Of a stretch of 64,000 bases of DNA, positions 24,555-36,689 are shown in pieces. This DNA comes from Fragilaria radians (Eukaryota; Bacillariophyta; Fragilariophyceae; Fragilariales; Fragilariaceae). The translations under genes were made by a program, and so were the position numbers. A model generated the notes under the pieces. The model was not told the DNA's origin, did no database searches, and worked only from the letters and a program-made list of their open reading frames with translations. The stretch is from the NCBI GenBank assembly GCA_900642245.1, contig CAAAJI010000019.1, positions 322,834 through 386,833 of the forward strand, read 5' to 3'. The number at the start of each line of letters is the position of its first letter. Positions within the stretch are counted from its first letter, which is position 1.

Positions 24555-26354
24555 TCAAAAGTTATCCTCCCATCCATCAGAAATAATAGGCTCCTCTTTA
24601 TCTACATCTATAGCCTCTTGCGCTGCCAAGGATTCGCCGACAGCTTCAAATGGAGTCTTTGGAACTTCCTCAACAATATTATCTTGGCTATTCGAAGTTT
24701 GCTCATTACTTTCCTCGCTGGTTACACCATCAGCGTTGTTTTCGATACTCTCGTCGCCGATATGCTCTTTCTCAACTTCCTCAACAACAGCTTCTTCTTT
24801 TACCTCTTCCAACTCTTTCTTAAGGTAATGTTTCGCAGCCGCATAGTCACCCAACGCGACTTCTAAAGCGCCTTTAATGTAAGGTTCTATAGTCTTGTCA
24901 AAAATTACCAACATGCTTGAGGCAACCTCACGTAATTGCGTCGCCTCGCCTCGTAATCCAGGGGCATTCACTGCCCTCTGATTTGTCTCCAAGAGAGCTT
25001 TGACAGTGCTTAACGATCGAATCAACTCTTTCCGAAGTGCACTGAAGATTCCAGGTAAAAGGCAACGGCGCAGTTCATTCAGTCCAGTCAAATACATGTT
25101 GACCAATCTTGCCAATGGGGGGAAGGACAAAAGTTGTCGAGGTGGTTGCTCGAGAGAAGGAGCGGCAACTGTGCTGGTAATATTGGATGATGTCAACGGT
25201 GTTGCAACTCCTGCATCACGGCACACTTTCAAGGTTTCCTGAAGTGTTGAAACACCCTCTTTCCAGTGTGCCAAGACAATTGAAGCCATTTTTGGTTCAA
25301 AGATTTCTGCCAGCATGGCTGTGAAGTCTCCACCCAACCGACCCATAGACGCAGCAAAGAAAATACATGCTTCCAAGGCATCCCGCAAGGAAGCAGAATC
25401 TTCCATGCGACTCAAGGCTGTTGAAAGGAGAGATAAGAAAGAGTGCAATCTTCGTGTCACCCACATGGAGAGCAACGAAGCCGCTGACGACGAATCTTTC
25501 TTACCACCAGAAGCTCTGAAGATTGCATTGTATTGAGTGGCAATTTCAAAGACTCTGTATAGTGAAATAAGAGAGTAAGATGATGATTGAGTCAATTATA
25601 AGTTGGCGATAAAGACGTACCTAGTTCTGTAACGTTCGATGGCATCTAAAAGTTGCTCAGAAACTGCAATGCTTGACGCAGTACGGGATGTCGAATCAAG
25701 CCACGCATCACGAGCTTCTAGAAAATCAACTTGTAGCTTTAACTCAGCCGCATCGTGAAGATCGTCGCCTTGCTGACCCTCAAGGTCGATGCCATTCAAT
25801 CTCCGAAGAGCAGTAACAGCCTCTAGACATTGAGGCATAGTAACGCTTTGCTTTAATCGATAGAGGAGATGACGACGAAGATCTGACTGACGAGAACGAA
25901 TTTGGCTGATAACACGTAGCACGACTGTGTTTTTTTCTGTATGACGTCGCTCCAGCGTATTTGCAAAGGATGCAATACTTAAAGCTTCCTCGTAAAGATT
26001 CGAGCGCACACAGGCATCCATTAAAGACGGGAGCTCCAAAAGTTCAAGTAGAGAAGAATGTTGTAGAAGTGTACGGCGGCGAACTCGATGCTTTTCCGAG
26101 AGATCTGCAAGAGAATTTCCCTCGTCTAATGCTTGCTGGACGTTAGCAACCTCGGGCTCGATTTCCTTTATCTTATCTTGCAGTTCCTTCAACGACGATG
26201 CCAATGCCGCTCCACGCCGTTCGACCGCTACAAAGGTCGTAGCATGTGCGGCACATAGGGATCGCAATTGCTCTTCAGCAGCTTCAAGAGCTGCTTTCGC
26301 AACGAGCCGCTCGTCAAGATCTGTAGGACTCGGCGAAAGAAGCAAGTCTGCCAT
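24555..26354 (-). CDS. COG8: COG8, subunit 8 of the conserved oligomeric Golgi complex
   Basis: Vesicle tethering subunit (Dor1 family) acting in retrograde intra-Golgi traffic. Two exons, 25621-26354 and 24555-25554, with a 66-bp GT-AG intron (25555-25620) in phase 2, give 577 aa. Seen: an N-terminal alpha-helical coiled coil (residues about 15-95); the family signature LLELLELPSLMDACVRSNLY followed by EEALSIA at about 102-127; and, just after the junction, FEIATQYNAIF, matching the QYRAIF motif of Dor1. The C-terminal 80 residues are Glu-rich and low complexity, ending in DGWEDNF. The start ATG at 26354 opens MADLLLSPSPTDLDE. It faces presenilin B tail-to-tail. Confidence 0.9.
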
Positions 26355-27712
26355 GACTTCAGTTCCCGAAATGTAAACACTGTCGTGTAAGGAATGTAGA
26401 ATTTCAAGACTTTTGAGATACAGACAAATCCTAAATTTCTACGCCTTGGCAGTACGACAGTCCTCAGAGTGGTGCACTCTTGCACCCAAAATGAATTGAG
26501 GATGTAAAAGTAAATACAGTATTCCTTTTTATTGCAATAAAATTTGTTTCAATTTATCAAGAGAAACTTAATGACGTGTTTCCACTTGGTTCCTTTAGTC
26601 AACGTTTCATATAATTGAATGATGGTATCTATTATCGAGACACCTTCAGTCTAGTCTATTTAGGATATGTACTATTCAATAAATGCAAATGCTAATTAAT
26701 GTATCAATAATATGCGTGCAATCAAGCAAGCATGAATCTATAAGTGAAGGAGAAGATAATATATGTCTGGAAAAATCAATCATGCACTCAAACAAATGTC
26801 TGCAAAAAGTGCTTCTGAATAAACAAAAAGGCCTTTTTACCATCTGCCTGAATTGGTAATTTAGATGTGTCATCAATATAAATATTCGACAATACTGACA
26901 CATGTCGAAGCTTGTCGTACAGTAAGAGATTCTAATCATTTTCTATTTATCAAAGCATATAGCTTACATAAACATCTTCTCGATGAACAAATGATGCATT
27001 ACATCTTTAATGCGACAATACCCTTGTCTTCATACTTCTTTAATGACAACAAGATGGATACTCAATATTCTTGATACTGAAATTCACACTAGCCTATCAA
27101 TGAAAAAGAGAATATGCATTTTAAAAGTGCTTTAAAGGGCCCGACCAATAATCAGCCTATAAACAAATGTATCGACTATGAGATCTATTTATGTTGAGAC
27201 ATCAAGGCCATACCTAACCATTATTTCAAGTTAGTATAGAGAATAATGACATTCAAGGTTGTTACATTCATTTTCTTTCAAGTAATTTTCTAATCTCTTG
27301 CATTGCATCTTCGAGCCTGCTCTAGGCTGCTCCAAGAGTTTATACAAATTGCAAATTATGATCCAAAAAGTTACGTTTATCATAGATCTCTTATGAAAGG
27401 GAGAATTAAAGGATGAAACAGCTTTCAAGGTTTAAATACATGCGAGTTGAGACAGCAAAGTGTTTATAAAGTAAAAGATAGATGATTAATATACATATTT
27501 GTAGGATATCCACAGAATCATAAAGACAAAGTACACAGATAATATCATTTGAGAGTGTAGTTTTAAAAAAGAGGTGTAATTTGCCTGAATAAGCAGAATT
27601 GAAATTGGATTAAAGTGAAAAATGATATTGAAACTATTCACAGGGAAAGATCTTGACAACGGTGAAAAGAATAAAGAAGATGCAGGTGAAAAAGTGAAGC
27701 GTACGTTCATGT
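26355..27712. other. Intergenic region before the segmental duplication
   Basis: 1.36 kb of A+T-rich sequence without a supported gene. It ends where duplicated sequence (CACCTCCCAATATATCC) begins at 27713. The 15 bases before that point differ from those before units B and C, so this is the outer edge of the array. Confidence 0.45.
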
Positions 27713-28217
27713 CACCTCCCAATATATCCGTTGCAAAGATTGTTATTGTCTAGTGCAATCCGCCTTTGTTCTCCAAGGAAAATTGCCATCTTCAGATCAT
27801 TACACATATTTTCTTAGGAGTATAGAAGTAGCTTTTACAACCGGACAATCGGACGACGTTGGAGGTGGTCATTACATTTGATGGATCAATGCATTGCGTT
27901 ACTGATGTTTCAATGGATGTTTGTCACCATACCTTAAATACATGGATTGTGACATCATAAAGTGAATTCTCTATGGTTCATTATTCTAAGGACATTTCTT
28001 TTGTACATTATTGAAGAAAAATGCATGAGCAACACCTCCCACCAGTAATGCTAGGTCGTGCATTACTACAACAAAACTAAACTTCTTAAATGTACACCCA
28101 CTGTGGGGATCGAACCCATGATAATTGTGCTCGACCTGGTCGCCAAAAATCCTACTGTGCACTCTCGTTATTGCCTTTCAAAATTCAAACTGATGACCCC
28201 TTCTACTAATTTTCAAG

Positions 28218-29191
28218 ATGAATATGAATAGAGTTCTGTCAATACAATCACATGTTGTTTCAGGATGTAAGTTACTGTGTTGTCTTCACTGATTTCATAT
28301 CAAACTCACCTTTAATACCCTCTCACACGGAAATAAGATGTTGGAAATAAGGCAGCTGTCTTCCCATTACAACTTCTTGGCTTTGATGTTGACATCATTA
28401 ACTCGGTCCATTTTTCCAACCATACTGGATATCCAGGTGGCTGGACAGGAGATATCCTAAATGGTGATCAATTGAGAGCGATTCTATTAGGCTTAGAAAA
28501 GAATCGATTACTTGAAAATGTGGCTCATTTGTTAACTGGATACATCGGTTCTGAATCCTTTTTGAATGCCATATTGGAAGTGCTAATCCTCCTTCGTAAA
28601 TACGGTAAAGTTCGCTTTGTTTGTGATCCTGTACTTGGTGACGAAGGTAATTTTTATGTCACACCCGAACTTGTTCATGTATATCGGGATAAAGTCATTC
28701 CACTAGCAGACGTTGTAACTCCAAATCAATTCGAATTGGAACAATTGACTGGAATTGTAGTCCTTACCTTGGAAGATGCAAAAAAAGCCTGCACAATCCT
28801 TCTTGATATGGGACCTTCATTAGTTTTCATCACGAGTCTTGATTTTAAAAGTAATGTTGATAGTGGTAATCCTATTATTACAATTTTGTCGGCGCAACGA
28901 CAAAAATCTGGCCAAGACGAGTATTGGAGGATAGACTCTCCATTATTCAATGGAAGTTTTACTGGAACTGGAGATTTAGCAGCAGCACTTCTGCTTGGGC
29001 ATACAGCAAATTCTCCAGATGATTTGAAAGGATGTATGGAAAAAGTTGCGAGTACCATGCACTTGGTGATCAAAAGAACACATGCTGCATCTGCTGCTTG
29101 TGACTCGATTTCATCGAGGGAGCTAAAGCTGATTGCGAGTAAAAAGGATATCGAAGATCCTCCAATATTATTCCAAGCCTACGAAGTGTAG
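28218..29191 (+). CDS. PDXK: Pyridoxal kinase, unit A (intact copy)
   Basis: ATP-dependent kinase of the ribokinase superfamily that phosphorylates pyridoxal, pyridoxine and pyridoxamine in vitamin B6 salvage. Exon 1 (28218-28266) encodes MNMNRVLSIQSHVVSG, the family N-terminus (VLSIQSHVVxGYVGN). A 71-bp GT-AG intron (28267-28337, phase 1) follows; exon 2 (28338-29191) starts [19 protein letters not shown]. The total is 300 aa, the normal length. Seen: SNHTGY substrate-site motif, VCDPVLGDEG, VTPNQFELEQLTG, and the catalytic GTGDLAAALL with Asp229. A second in-frame ATG lies two codons on. Tail-to-tail with a BRO1-domain gene. This is the only intact copy of three loci in the array. Confidence 0.93.
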
Positions 29192-29319
29192 CGAAGCTTA
29201 CTTTGACATAAATTCGTAATTGCTTCTTAACATCATTAGCCTTGGATTTTATGTATCTTGCGTGCAAGAGATTCTCATTTGCACTAACGTTACATTCTTG
29301 ATGTCGAGATTAGCGTAAT

Positions 29320-29492
29320 AATTCAATTTCATTGAGAGCCTACAAATATTGATTGCCAATAAAAAGGATATGAAAAATCTTCCAATAATATTTCAATTCC
29401 AAAAAGTATGGCAACTCGTGCTTTGGCTCAATTCGTAACTGATGTTAAATATCGTTAATCTGGAAACTTACATATCTTTCGTACAACAAATT
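29320..29492 (+). pseudogene. Fossil tandem copy of the PDXK 3' end, unit A
   Basis: Directly after PDXK the sequence repeats its last coding bases in decayed form. ATTGCCAATAAAAAGGATAT matches ATTGCGAGTAAAAAGGATAT near the PDXK stop. It continues through the 3' UTR (GGCTCAATTCGTAACTGATG matching the post-stop region, then CATATCTTTCGT). It has no intact reading frame. The same relic follows PDXK in unit C. Confidence 0.7.
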
Positions 29493-29520
29493 ACTATTCC
29501 TAAATGTCAGAAACTTGAGC

Positions 29521-30714
29521 CTATGGCATCATCAGTGGCAGCGGCGCGACATCAGGCAAATTGTAGGCGGTGCATTTTGTCAGTTGAACTGATGTTTGCA
29601 ACTTTTTGCTCTCTGGTATGATCTTTGGGATGCTTTCGAAGTATATGGTGGAATTATCTTCTTCGTAGTGCTTCAAAAGAAGTAGCATGTGGCTCTTGAA
29701 GTCATCAATATCTTTAAGTAAAGGTGCAAAAGGTGAATTCTTGGGAATATCTGGCATGGATCCCCCGCTTTTAGGCTTCATATCGAGGCTTTTCTTTGCC
29801 TCTTGCAACATAGCTATGGCACAGCCTTTTTCCATTGACTCCCACAATCCTCGAGAGTGGAAATAATGGGTTAAAGCTCTTTGGAGACCAATTTGGATGT
29901 TAATGAAACTAAATAAATCCTTATCCAAACGCCCAAGCAACTTAGCGGGATTCTTTCGTATAATTATCAGAAAGGACTCAAGACGTTCTGATACGCCGAG
30001 GCATAATTTGGCAATCAGGGAGTAATTCGGGATTCCAGGCTTTTTCAAGACGGTAGCAATGGCCATTTGCTGGCCGTTAGCTAAGAATAATTCCTTGAAG
30101 GCTTCACATGAAATGACTGTTGCCTCGATTGGTAATTTTTCAATTTGAAGGTTAGTTCCTTTTGCAATCCATTTCGGCAAATGATCCTTGGCAAGGAAGT
30201 CAAAGATCCCAGAGGCAAAAGCATATTCTCGTGAAGCCGCTGCAAAATCACCTGCCAAACTGCACGCGGTTGCATTCAAGGTTTTTCCCAGAGCCTGGCA
30301 GGCACAAGTCATTACCAAATCAAACATTAGGGCTTCAGATGTAAAAGGAGATGGTGCACTTTCAATTCCAGATTTCCATTCAAAAATTAGGCGCTCGTCC
30401 AATCTTGCCATTTCAGGTTGAACCTGGCATGTTAAAAGCATCTGGCTGATTAGAGGAAGATATCTCGATGCTTCGTTAAAAACTCTTTCTCCTGAAATGG
30501 ATATGGCTTCAAGTGCATCTTTTAATTGCTGTCGGAACAGATCTCCCTTCAGCAATTCTCCATGCGTAAAGGGGTGTCGACCTGATGTCTTGAAAGAGCG
30601 TGCGAAAGAAACTGTTTTTGTCATGTTTGGTGCACGAAAGCGATAAACTGCAGATGCTAGGCGTATTGCAGACTCAGGGTGGCTATACTTGTCATCGATG
30701 GGGTTCATTTGCAT
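29521..30714 (-). CDS. BRO1-domain protein, copy A
   Basis: 397-aa protein consisting almost entirely of one BRO1 domain, like BROX rather than full-length ALIX/Bro1. BRO1 domains bind ESCRT-III/CHMP4 at endosomal and other membranes. Seen: helical sequence with EWKSGIESAPSPFTSEALMF, matching the family's conserved YEW...F..A..LFN region, then ACQALGKTL, AFASGIFDFLAKDHLPKW and CEAFKELFLANGQQMAIATV, matching the conserved LAQAQE region. No Pro-rich tail and no C-terminal CaaX box; it ends PDVAPLPLMMP. No intron is needed. Two starts are possible, ATG 30714 or 30708. The family call rests on pattern, so moderate certainty. Confidence 0.75.
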   Translation of the reverse strand: MQMNPIDDKYSHPESAIRLASAVYRFRAPNMTKTVSFARSFKTSGRHPFTHGELLKGDLFRQQLKDALEAISISGERVFNEASRYLPLISQMLLTCQVQPEMARLDERLIFEWKSGIESAPSPFTSEALMFDLVMTCACQALGKTLNATACSLAGDFAAASREYAFASGIFDFLAKDHLPKWIAKGTNLQIEKLPIEATVISCEAFKELFLANGQQMAIATVLKKPGIPNYSLIAKLCLGVSERLESFLIIIRKNPAKLLGRLDKDLFSFINIQIGLQRALTHYFHSRGLWESMEKGCAIAMLQEAKKSLDMKPKSGGSMPDIPKNSPFAPLLKDIDDFKSHMLLLLKHYEEDNSTIYFESIPKIIPESKKLQTSVQLTKCTAYNLPDVAPLPLMMP

Positions 30715-32374
30715 GGAATTTAATTCTCTACTATTCGAATGTTTGCGATGAAATAATTTGGAAATGATTTTTCATGTTATGATCTTGTTATCGCCAAACA
30801 TGGCATGTATAAACAGCACAGCGCCTAATAAATGCATAAATTTGGGAGGACTTTCGCTTGAAATATCCCGTGATGTACATGTGTAAATGTAAACGCAAAA
30901 TTTTGTCAATCGAAAAAATGACTCAGAGCCTCTTTGCTTTAGCATATTGTCAATTTCATAGATGTTTCTAGAGGGATTTGGTTGCATTTCCCTTTACTTG
31001 ACCATTTGTATCTCGATAAAAACCTTTTATTCCAGTAGGAACATGCCCCAAAAAATAAAGTGTGTCCATGCCTCTAAGGTCTTACGTCAAAACAGATTTT
31101 AATTTTAAGGAGGCGTTTGACCATAAGGCCTCAATTAAGAAAACAATTTTCACGCCGTTGTGAACGGATTTATATTACGACTATAGATTTCATGATACTA
31201 GCTAAATTCTGACTAGAGCTCTCCTTCGGCCTTCAGATGAGTATCAACTTCAAATCTTTAACTCGTAGTGAATGGTTAGAAAAATGCTAACTTTAAGTTG
31301 GAGGTACAACTTCCTTTTCCTTGCATGCAAAGTGCTTTGAATCATACACATTTCCCTTTTACTTGGTAGATAAAACTTAGAATTTTGCATGAAGATACTA
31401 TTTTCTGCCCGTGCATGAATTTGAAAAGCCTGGTACCTAAATGGAATATCCTCATATGCATTTTCTTCTCTGTTGAAAAATCATAATTTGATCAACGGAA
31501 CCAACACAATTTCACATTAGGGAATTGGCCTTCTTCATCAAAACTTCCAGAGTACTTCTATTGAGTATCCTGTCACACTTTGGCGCTAGATAGCTAGCGA
31601 GTTCTGCCCCTAAGGGAGACATTTTTTTTAAAAACCAAACTTTTCTTCATGCATTATTTTTTTCTGTCGGAAGTCATGATGACATACGCCCAAACAGCAT
31701 TTTTCAGAAGTTTCACTGACAACTAACATATTTCTGTGGGAGAAAATTTCCAATTCCTTGTTTTTATTGGGATATGATAAATACCCCTTCTTGTCTCATC
31801 TGAATTTTTGCGTTTGCATGATGTTGCTCATTTATTTGAAGTGGCCCAAATAAATGCCTGGTCGGGACGCAGTTATAGTTCCTTACTGAGTTAAAATGAG
31901 ATTGATTTGATATTCATCTTTTTCATCTTGTTGATTAATTCTGCTACTATGACGTGGGGATTCAATTTTTTTCAAGGATTTCTTTGCAATCAGCCACACG
32001 CCTTAGGGGTGCTCAGGTTAGTTTTCACGCATGAGCTTAGCTGCAATGCTCTGTGTTAGGATTTGTATGGTGTCTAAAATTCGGTAAGGATTATTAATTC
32101 TATGGTTTGTTTTTGAAGTATTGCATTTTATTTTTGGTAGCTCCTGGTCTCACAGATTTCCATAGGGTGTCCTTAAATCAAAGTGGTAGCCTATTTCATT
32201 TTTAAATGGACTTTTTGTTTCAATCTTCATAATTGTTTCTGTTTGTGAGGGATGTATTGCAGATTAGGTGTTGTTACTTTTTACCCTATATTGCTTCTTA
32301 AAACGATAGCTCAAACGTTACTTGTTCTTGTGGCTGACTTTTTTGCTGCCCTTTAATGATGATCAAGAGAGGTG
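30715..32374. other. Non-coding duplicated spacer, unit A
   Basis: Sequence upstream of BRO1 copy A. No coding potential recognised in either strand. The matching stretch in unit B (39027-40688) is nearly the same base for base, including non-coding positions, so similarity reflects recent duplication rather than selection. Confidence 0.6.
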
Positions 32375-32760
32375 CTACTTGAGCCTCAAGAGTTTGAGAT
32401 TGTCTTCTGAGAAAGCCTCTTCCAATGACTTTTTATTGTGGGATATCTGAGAATGTTCATGAAATGCGCGGTTAGTTTTTAAATTGGCTACAGGCTGCTC
32501 TTTGAGAGCTTCTTTGAGTTTGTTCACCATCTTGATGTTGACTTCATTGCCTACAATGATGGTTTGCATCAAATGGACATGGGACAAATGATCTTCGCGA
32601 TTCGAGTTTCCTGATAGATGATCTTGACTTTGACTTCTGGATTGATCATTTGGCGTTTAGGGGTGCATCTTCATGGAGGTGTAGTGTCAGACTGATTGTC
32701 GGCATACTTGGACGTGGTACCAGGCACCTTAAACTTGGTTCGTAAACGGTCGACGGACGG
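32375..32760 (-). pseudogene. Retroelement ORF1-like fragment, unit A (frameshifted)
   Basis: Counterpart of the 161-aa open frame in unit B, but a small indel near 32605-32612 breaks the frame after PEVKVK. The downstream part (HLMQTIIVGNEVNIKMVNK) stays open. Related sequences lie at about 57.6-57.9 kb and 61.1-61.3 kb, sharing a PKRQ..(N/D)PEV-type motif and an EALKE motif. Confidence 0.6.
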
Positions 32761-32836
32761 AATTAAACAAAAGAATTCCAAGCTAGAACCTAAATTGAAG
32801 CTTAGAAGCATATTTACATCGCTCACAAAGTACTAC

Positions 32837-33121
32837 TATTGAAATTAAACTCGAGGTATGGCAATTCCTTCTACAACCCTTAAGGTAGTGTCAGAGTTTA
32901 AATTGGCTTTCACAACATAGATTTACGTTGATCCTAAAATAGTTTTAAAAGAGTGAACCTATTGTTCTGTTTGCTTCGTTTGCTCTATTCGTGATTCCGA
33001 ATCTTTTTCGTGATTGTGGGTCTTATTCCTGAATAATGTTGGTACTCCATGTATGAATGTAATTGTAAATGTCATCTTTAATGAATCTTATTTGTGATTG
33101 ATTGATCATACTTATCCAACA
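32837..33121 (-). repeat. 3' LTR of copia-type element, unit A
   Basis: 285 bp, matching 36690-36982 with many substitutions. On the minus strand it begins TGTTGGATAAG, directly after a purine-rich AGAAGGAGCG that fits a polypurine tract. Confidence 0.85.
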
Positions 33122-33351
33122 CGCTCCTTCTGACCAAGCAGCTTTGCATTGTTCATGATAAAATCAGTGATATAGAAACATTTAATGTTAAAATGTCGTG
33201 TACGCCTTCCTGAACTTTCTTTACCATATGTTTCATGTTTCATAGAACTTAGGTGGTCTCTGTATGTAATATTTGAAGTAATTGTAATACCTTGAGCTTC
33301 AATGAACAATATTGTCCATAACATTTTTGACACTACATTATCCACACTCAT
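33112..33351 (-). pseudogene. copia RNase H fragment, unit A
   Basis: End of the pol frame. KMLWTILFIEAQGITIT and KESSGRRTRHFNIKCFYITD match the copia RNase H pattern (LWTxxFxEAQG; SSGxRTRHxxIxxFxxTD). The stop codon lies inside the LTR (GTT GGA TAA). The upstream RNase H part is missing. Confidence 0.8.
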
Positions 33352-33429
33352 TAACTAAGCTTCAGTAGAGCTACGTGTGTTAATCTTTTGTTTGTAGAGA
33401 CTGAACAAATTGTACCCATCCATAACTTC

Positions 33430-33700
33430 TCACTTCATTGTGTCCTGGTGTTACCACTTAACTTTTCTGGGAAATTTTCAATCATAGACTTAACGTAGGG
33501 TGTCATATCTTTCTTGAGCATTCCAGGAGAGGAAAAATCAAGAATCATTGCAAGACAATCATGTCTTTTCCCACGGACAGCTTTTACTTTCCCTATTTTA
33601 TCTCATGCATATGTTTCTTCCAGCCATTTCAGGAATTTGTCATTAACTTGACAGTCAATATGACTTGATTTCAAGTCATCAAAATGCCAACACACTGTTT
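33430..33700 (-). pseudogene. copia reverse transcriptase fragment, unit A
   Basis: Contains CWHFDDLKSSHID, the family's catalytic xxDD strand (usually HVDD), then RGKRHDCLAMILDFSSPG and DMTPYVKSMIENFPEKL, typical of copia RT thumb/connection sequence. It is interrupted by stops. The RT fingers region and a block after EKL are deleted. Confidence 0.75.
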
Positions 33701-34156
33701 TCTGTGCACCATTTACAATTATGTTAAGCTACAAAAGGGTAGTGCTTGGATTGATTTCATCAATGTCAATCTCTCTTTCTTCTTTTTCGTTATGTTCAGC
33801 TGCTGTATCAGAAGTACTGTCTTCATCATTTTTCATGGTTGTTGCTTTCATCAATTTGAAATTTTGCATTTGGATCCATTTCATCATTGATAAGTATGTT
33901 ATTGATGTCCTCCTTTATGAATGTTCTTCTGATTCATCCGCTTCTCCTTCGCCAGTACTGTTTTCATTGTTATTATGGTACACCACTCCTTCAATCCAAT
34001 CACTATCTTATAGTGCATGGTTGATTTGGTTGCAATGTGTAATGCAAAAGGCACGCCATCCAAGTTAGCGATGCCTTCAATATGTTGAATTATTGCTGGA
34101 GGGAGGGGAACAGATGTTACTTGGCGTCTGGTTATGATTCTGTTGGCTTGTATGTG

Positions 34157-34564
34157 TCATAATTCATGCCCTCCGTGTTCATTATTGTTGTGACGCAAAT
34201 AAATACAATCCAGTGTTCTTGGAGCAGTGTTGTTACATGGATTAGGTTCATCTTGTTTTTGAACATATGTATCAAAAGCATATTGACAATGTTTCAAATA
34301 GTCAAGATTGCGCTGATGTAAAACCATGCGTGGACTATAGTAAGGAGATACATCATGCTTTGAGGGGGAAAAGTTTAACTTTTTGGCAGATTCAGTGACA
34401 AGGACTTTTACCATGACTTTTGGTAAACGGTTATATCGTAGTCGATGATATGTAGCTCTTACACATTCTTTAATGACACGGTTGTTTCGCTCAGCTTCTG
34501 GCACATATTCTTGTGCATTGGCATAGTTCATTTTGATATAAAAAGAAGTAGCCATTGGATCCAT
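34157..34564 (-). pseudogene. copia integrase C-terminal fragment, unit A
   Basis: VPEAERNNRVIKECVRATYH and LPKVMVK match the end of the copia integrase core in stramenopile elements (the E of the DDE triad sits in the PExER motif). The conserved PRTLDCIYLRHNN segment follows. Stops separate it from the protease part. Confidence 0.8.
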
Positions 34565-35216
34565 TAAAGTTCTAAACTCATTATCACATCAAATATTGGT
34601 CATTCGGAGACCCGAAGGTTATAAAATTGAACTACTTCACTCAAATATTTGGCATACACTTCTTGTGTTTGGCTTTTAATCCAAGGTGCAGTTTGATATT
34701 GTTTTTTTAGATGTGGTTGTAGGAAATGGTATGCCATTAACTTTCATATCATCAATGCAAAGTGTAACAGCATATTGTTCTTTGGGGATTTCAATGTAGT
34801 CTTCAATTGCCGGAGTTGGATTTTGTCTAGTGGTTTTCCCTATCTTTACAGCCATTTCAATATCTTTGGTTGTAACAGGATTGTTCTTAATAGCATTCAT
34901 ACTAATAATTGCTCTCATGTCTGAAACAGATGGGTGCCATTGATAGGGAAAAAATTCGCGGCACGTTTAGCTGTTCAAATTGACTTGGGGGTATAAAAAG
35001 CTTTATTTTCTGCAACGGTAGTGATGAATTGAGCTTGGGTTTTGTTATCAGGTTCTTGTCTTTTTTGATGAGGTGGTTTAGGGATGTAAAGCCCATTTGG
35101 ATTGCAGCAGAATTTAACAAGTTTATGAGGTAAATGCATAATACATACATCTTCCTTTTTAGCATCGTGTGTAACTGTATGACAATCAAACATGTGAGCC
35201 TTGCTAAAAATGTTTG

Positions 35217-35438
35217 TTACTGCATCTGCACTAAACCAGGCAAATCTGTCTTTTTATTTGTTGCTAGAACTCCGGCATTTGTTGTCAAGGAAAGAGTCTC
35301 ATCTATATTACGCATATTGTGCACCGTATCTGAATTACAAAGTATTGTTGCACTAGACTGGTTGCCCAAAAGGATCCATTTGCGCATAGCTCCTGCTTGA
35401 CAAAATGGAATATGCGCTCCTGTGCATCCTGTACTCAT
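35217..35438 (-). pseudogene. copia gag-protease fragment, unit A
   Basis: WILLGNQSSATILCNSDTV and TNAGVLATNKKTDLPG match the retropepsin region of these elements. The catalytic Asp of the expected LLDNQS is Gly here (LLGNQSS), so the protease is inactive. A zinc-knuckle relic (EGKCYCCDKLAPSKC) lies upstream at about 35520-35580, and gag-like sequence at 35757-36035 (YESLQDYIKRFQVAKDM). Confidence 0.75.
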
Positions 35439-36689
35439 TGTAGCGTTCTCACTTATCTTTGGTGCAATTTCGGTAGCTGTGATGATTGTAAGTGACTCTG
35501 TTCTGCTTTATGTATGACCCATGCACTTTGAAGGCGCTAATTTGTCACAACAGTAGCATTTCCCCTCAAGTTGAGCAAATGAGAGTGTAATTTCCTGCTC
35601 TTCCTTAGGCAAAGGTTTTCTCTGCTCATCGTGATTTTTGTCTCCATCCTTATGTCTTTTTTTATGGGATGAAAACAATGATTACTTAAGACACAGCATC
35701 AGGGATTGTCCTTGGATATTGGTCATTGTGAAGTGATTGCTGTGCGTGAAGACGTGTTAGGATTGTACCATATTTTGACTTGTCAGCATTGTTAAGTAAA
35801 GGAATGCAGTAAATGTTTGATAAGCTTCATTTCTATTTTTTCCCTGACTCTTACTGCCTGTTTCATTGTAGCCCTGCATTGCTTTCACTACCTTAGTTAT
35901 AATCATTGGTCCGCCCATGTGGGACTCAAACATATCCTTAGCAACTTGAAATCTTTTGATATAGTCTTGGAGACTCTCATATTCTTTCTGCTTTGTCCCT
36001 AATAGTGTTATATGTGCATCAAGTATGATTGACATATCATATCAATGTTCCTGGTAGTTAAGGGCATGCTCCTTGAGTGCTTTTAAGAGCTCAATAGGAT
36101 TATTTTCCACTTTGATTCAAAGTTTGTTCTTGACTCAATTTTACTCTTCATTGCCTTTGTGCACCTTTCTCATAGCAAATGCATATGCCTTTGTTTTGAT
36201 ATTTTCATACGCTAGAATTTTCTTTCGGTAAGCATCATAATCTGCTTGAAATTCCATCTCATGTTATTTGTTCACTGTTGAAGTCTAAATTGGATCACCA
36301 CTGTCATCACTTTGCTGTAGTGTTGGTTTGCACAAACTTTTTTCCACATCTTGGAGTTCCTTGAGTGATTGATCAATGTAGTCAATGTTTTTTAATATAA
36401 TTATTAATATACTCTATAGTCATTTCATAATCTGAGGCCTTCTTTGCTGATCCAAGATAGTAGTTATAATGATTTAACCTTTCCTAATGCCTTGTTGGTT
36501 TGCCCAATTAGATGACTTTCCATGTGATTTTCCTAATCCCTTGATCACCTTTTTGGATGCTTGACCTCCTCTTAGAACTATCAATTTTTTCCAGTATTCA
36601 ATTGGATTGAACCTTAATCCCTTCTTCCCCAGTGTTTTATTTTGAAAATTGCTAGATTTGGTTCATCTCACCAGACTCTTGTAACATTT

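Noticed and set aside
28095..28150. tRNA gene at the T-arm-like motif
   Set aside because: Acceptor, D and anticodon stems cannot be paired; kept only as a low-interest motif.
33684..34068. Plus-strand hydrophobic frames (also 42014-42269) that look like membrane proteins
   Set aside because: They are antisense to the copia pol region; Phe/Ser-rich composition comes from the acidic, Lys-rich coding strand.
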